Assembly: GCA_035604635.1 (NCBI GenBank)
Contig: DATNIC010000259.1
Location: 1 to 6,943, forward strand
Direction of reading: 5' to 3'
Origin: DATNIC01 sp035604635
Lineage (GTDB): Bacteria; Vulcanimicrobiota; Vulcanimicrobiia; Vulcanimicrobiales; Vulcanimicrobiaceae
Length of the DNA stretch: 6,943 nucleotides
Shown here: piece by piece, positions 5,479 to 6,943 of the stretch
Numbering within the stretch: the first letter of the stretch is position 1
Layout of the letters: the number at the start of each line of letters is the position of its first letter
The notes under the pieces: model-generated
What the model was told of the DNA's origin: nothing
Databases searched by the model: none
What the model saw: only the letters and a program-made list of their open reading frames with translations
Program-made: the position numbers and the translations under genes

Positions 5479-6660
5479 CTAGCGTACCGCTAACAGCGCG
5501 ACTCCGGATCCGGCTGCCATCACGATCAGTGCCAAGGTCCAGCCGAGTCCCGACGAGACGCCGCCGCCGAATGCAAGGGCGACTCCGACGGCCATGGGGC
5601 CGAGACCGCCTGCCACGAAACCGATGAGCGAGTGCAGCGCCAAGGTCGATCCGCGCGTTGCCTCATCGGAGACGTCGACGACGCCGGTCGTGAGCGCGGC
5701 CGAGTCGCCGGTAATCGCGATGCTGTAAAAAACGAGCGCGATTGCACCGGTCAGGAACATGCGTGCGCCGAACAAGCCGGTCAGCACCGCGATTAGCATG
5801 CTTGCAATCGCGGCCGTCGCGATCAAGCGTCGCCGTCCGACGCGCAGCGCGAACTCGGCACCGACGATGCTCGACGGGACGCCGACGAGCGTAATCGCTG
5901 AGCTCCAGTAGGTAATCGCACGTCCCGGCGCCCCGCCGGCGGCGCTATTCCAAAAGAAGAAGAGGAGGGCGACGAGCCACGCGCGCAGCGCAAAGAGCTC
6001 CCAGCAATGTCCGCCGTATGCGAGGATGTACCGCATCGCCGCGCGGTTACGAAGAACCTCCCTGACGTCGAACGTTCCCGAACCGCTCGAGGGCGAGCGG
6101 CGCTCCGCTCCCAGTATCGCGAGGACGAGGCAGGCCATCGCGACGATGCAACCGCAGCCGCCGGCTGCGAACGCTGCGCGCCATCCGGCCCACTGTGCGA
6201 TCGTTCCGGCTGCCAGGAACGACAAGCTCGTTCCGATCCCAAAACTCGCCGTGTAATAAGGGACTGCGCGCAGACGCATCCCCGGTTCGAGGCCGTCGAT
6301 GATCACGCGCAGACCCGGCATGTAGACGCCCGCGAGCGAAACGCCTGCGAGCGCCCAAAAAACCGCAGCCGCGGCTAAACCGCCGGCCAGGAATGCGAAC
6401 GCGAAGTTCGCAACGACGCCCAGCGCGCAGCCGAGCGCAAAGATGAAGCGCGAGTCGAAGCGATCGGTGAGGCTCACCAAGACCGGGACGGCGACGGCGT
6501 AGCCGATGAAGTACGCGCCGCTGAGCCACCCGGCTTGCAGCGAACTCAGATGCCATTGTGCGATCAGCGTGGGGAGCGTCGCCGCGACCGCCGACGAGCC
6601 GAGCATGGCAAAGACCTCGCCGGCAATCATGAAGGCGACGAGGCGCAGACCGATCCTCAC
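5479..6660 (-). CDS. MFS transporter, MFS_1 type
   Basis: A 393-residue inner-membrane carrier with about 12 hydrophobic segments. The loop between segments 2 and 3 carries a degenerate motif A (SLTDRFDSRF, residues 63-72) without the usual final Gly-Arg-Arg/Lys. There is a hydrophilic centre around ERRSPSSGSGTFDVREVLRN (186-205), followed by YGGHCWELFALRAWLV (215-230), a segment I associate with an MFS subgroup of unknown substrate. It differs clearly from the other two MFS proteins of the window. The start is a GTG at 6660, just before segment 1; an in-frame ATG at 6630 (residue 11) would cut into segment 1 and is less likely. No Shine-Dalgarno sequence is visible. The stop codon of the upstream binding-protein gene lies 16 bases away on the same strand, so the two are probably cotranscribed. 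It ends 7 bases from the stop of the convergent epimerase gene. Confidence 0.9.
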   Translation of the reverse strand: MRIGLRLVAFMIAGEVFAMLGSSAVAATLPTLIAQWHLSSLQAGWLSGAYFIGYAVAVPVLVSLTDRFDSRFIFALGCALGVVANFAFAFLAGGLAAAAVFWALAGVSLAGVYMPGLRVIIDGLEPGMRLRAVPYYTASFGIGTSLSFLAAGTIAQWAGWRAAFAAGGCGCIVAMACLVLAILGAERRSPSSGSGTFDVREVLRNRAAMRYILAYGGHCWELFALRAWLVALLFFFWNSAAGGAPGRAITYWSSAITLVGVPSSIVGAEFALRVGRRRLIATAAIASMLIAVLTGLFGARMFLTGAIALVFYSIAITGDSAALTTGVVDVSDEATRGSTLALHSLIGFVAGGLGPMAVGVALAFGGGVSSGLGWTLALIVMAAGSGVALLAVR

Positions 6661-6676
6661 GTGCGGGAAGCGGCGA

Positions 6677-6943
6677 CTAACGCGGCGGCGTGTAGAAGAG
6701 CTCTGTCGCCGGATAGCGGTTGGGGATCACGCCGTATTTGACCGCCGAGTCGATGATCGGCTGCACGTCCGAGGCACGCAGCTGTTCCGCATACAGGCCG
6801 CGATGCATCTTCTCGACGACCGCGATCGGCGTTTTCGAGTATTTCGAGAGGATCGGTCCTGATGCGGCCTGATTGGCGTTCGCCCATTCCGCCGTCTCGC
6901 GGATCGCGGCGATGAACTTCTTCGCGGTTGCCGGATTCTTGGC
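6677..6943 (-). CDS. ABC transporter substrate-binding protein, C-terminal part only (5' end beyond window)
   Basis: The - strand frame entering from the right edge reads without a stop for 88 residues and ends at TAG (6679-6677). It begins AKNPATAKKFIAAIRETAEW, then has SGPILSKYSKTP, IIDSAVKYGVIP and ends ELFYTPPR. This is the C-terminal helical end of an NMT1/SsuA-like solute-binding protein: it aligns without a gap to residues 215-300 of the binding protein at the left edge, with about 29 of 86 positions identical by hand count, including the start KNP, the pair QP/ID in the middle and the Y-x-P end. The N-terminal lobes, signal peptide and ligand determinants are outside the window. The MFS gene follows after 16 bases on the same strand; no ABC permease or ATPase gene follows it here. 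Confidence 0.85.
   Translation of the reverse strand, partial: AKNPATAKKFIAAIRETAEWANANQAASGPILSKYSKTPIAVVEKMHRGLYAEQLRASDVQPIIDSAVKYGVIPNRYPATELFYTPPR

Noticed and set aside
5464..5491. Inverted repeat AGCGGT ... ACCGCT across the convergent stops, as a possible bidirectional terminator
   Set aside because: Six-base arms with a 16-base loop and no T tract; too weak to call a terminator.
6657..6887. A - strand frame with an ATG at 6887 overlapping the right-edge gene
   Set aside because: Its translation is Arg-rich without recognisable motifs; the neighbouring frame, open to the window edge and ending at 6677, clearly matches a binding-protein C-terminus.

Overview
The window is GC-rich (well over 60% by eye), densely coding DNA with seven protein genes visible apart from edge effects, no stretch of more than about 75 bases without a gene, and no sign of phage, insertion sequence, CRISPR array, tRNA or rRNA. 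It looks like ordinary chromosomal accessory or metabolic DNA from a free-living bacterium. A DUF5069 gene, many small-molecule transport genes, GTG/TTG starts and weak Shine-Dalgarno sites would suit a soil lineage such as Candidatus Eremiobacterota (WPS-2) or a comparable high-GC group. That assignment is a guess from gene style, not a demonstration.

Layout, left to right. (1) A + strand pair: the C-terminal 301 residues of an NMT1/SsuA-like ABC substrate-binding protein (cut by the left edge), then a DUF5069 protein 16 bases downstream. (2) A lone - strand gene for a TetA-like DHA1-type MFS transporter, whose 3' end overlaps the DUF5069 3' end by 38 bases. (3) Divergent from it, a + strand run with gaps of 22 bases each, probably an operon: an EntS/MFS_3-like transporter, a class II aldolase/adducin-family enzyme with an intact metal and catalytic set, and an atypical NAD(P)-dependent epimerase/dehydratase-family (extended SDR) protein. 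(4) A - strand pair entering from the right edge: the C-terminal 88 residues of a second ABC substrate-binding protein, then a third MFS transporter 16 bases downstream, which converges on the epimerase gene with 7 bases between the stop codons.

Taken together this is a transport and small-molecule metabolism region: two solute-binding proteins that are paralogues of each other (about one third identical over their last 86 residues), three MFS carriers of three different subfamilies, and two enzymes. The class II aldolase resembles the branch that includes hydroxy-aromatic acid decarboxylases, so uptake and breakdown of a carboxylated aromatic or sugar-like compound is a reasonable but unproven reading. 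No ABC permease or ATPase is visible inside the window. I found no convincing previously undescribed system. The most useful oddities are the missing canonical start codon for the conserved N-terminus of the second MFS protein, the inward-facing paralogous binding proteins, the coupling of a binding protein to an MFS gene, and the non-canonical active-site spacing in the epimerase-like protein.
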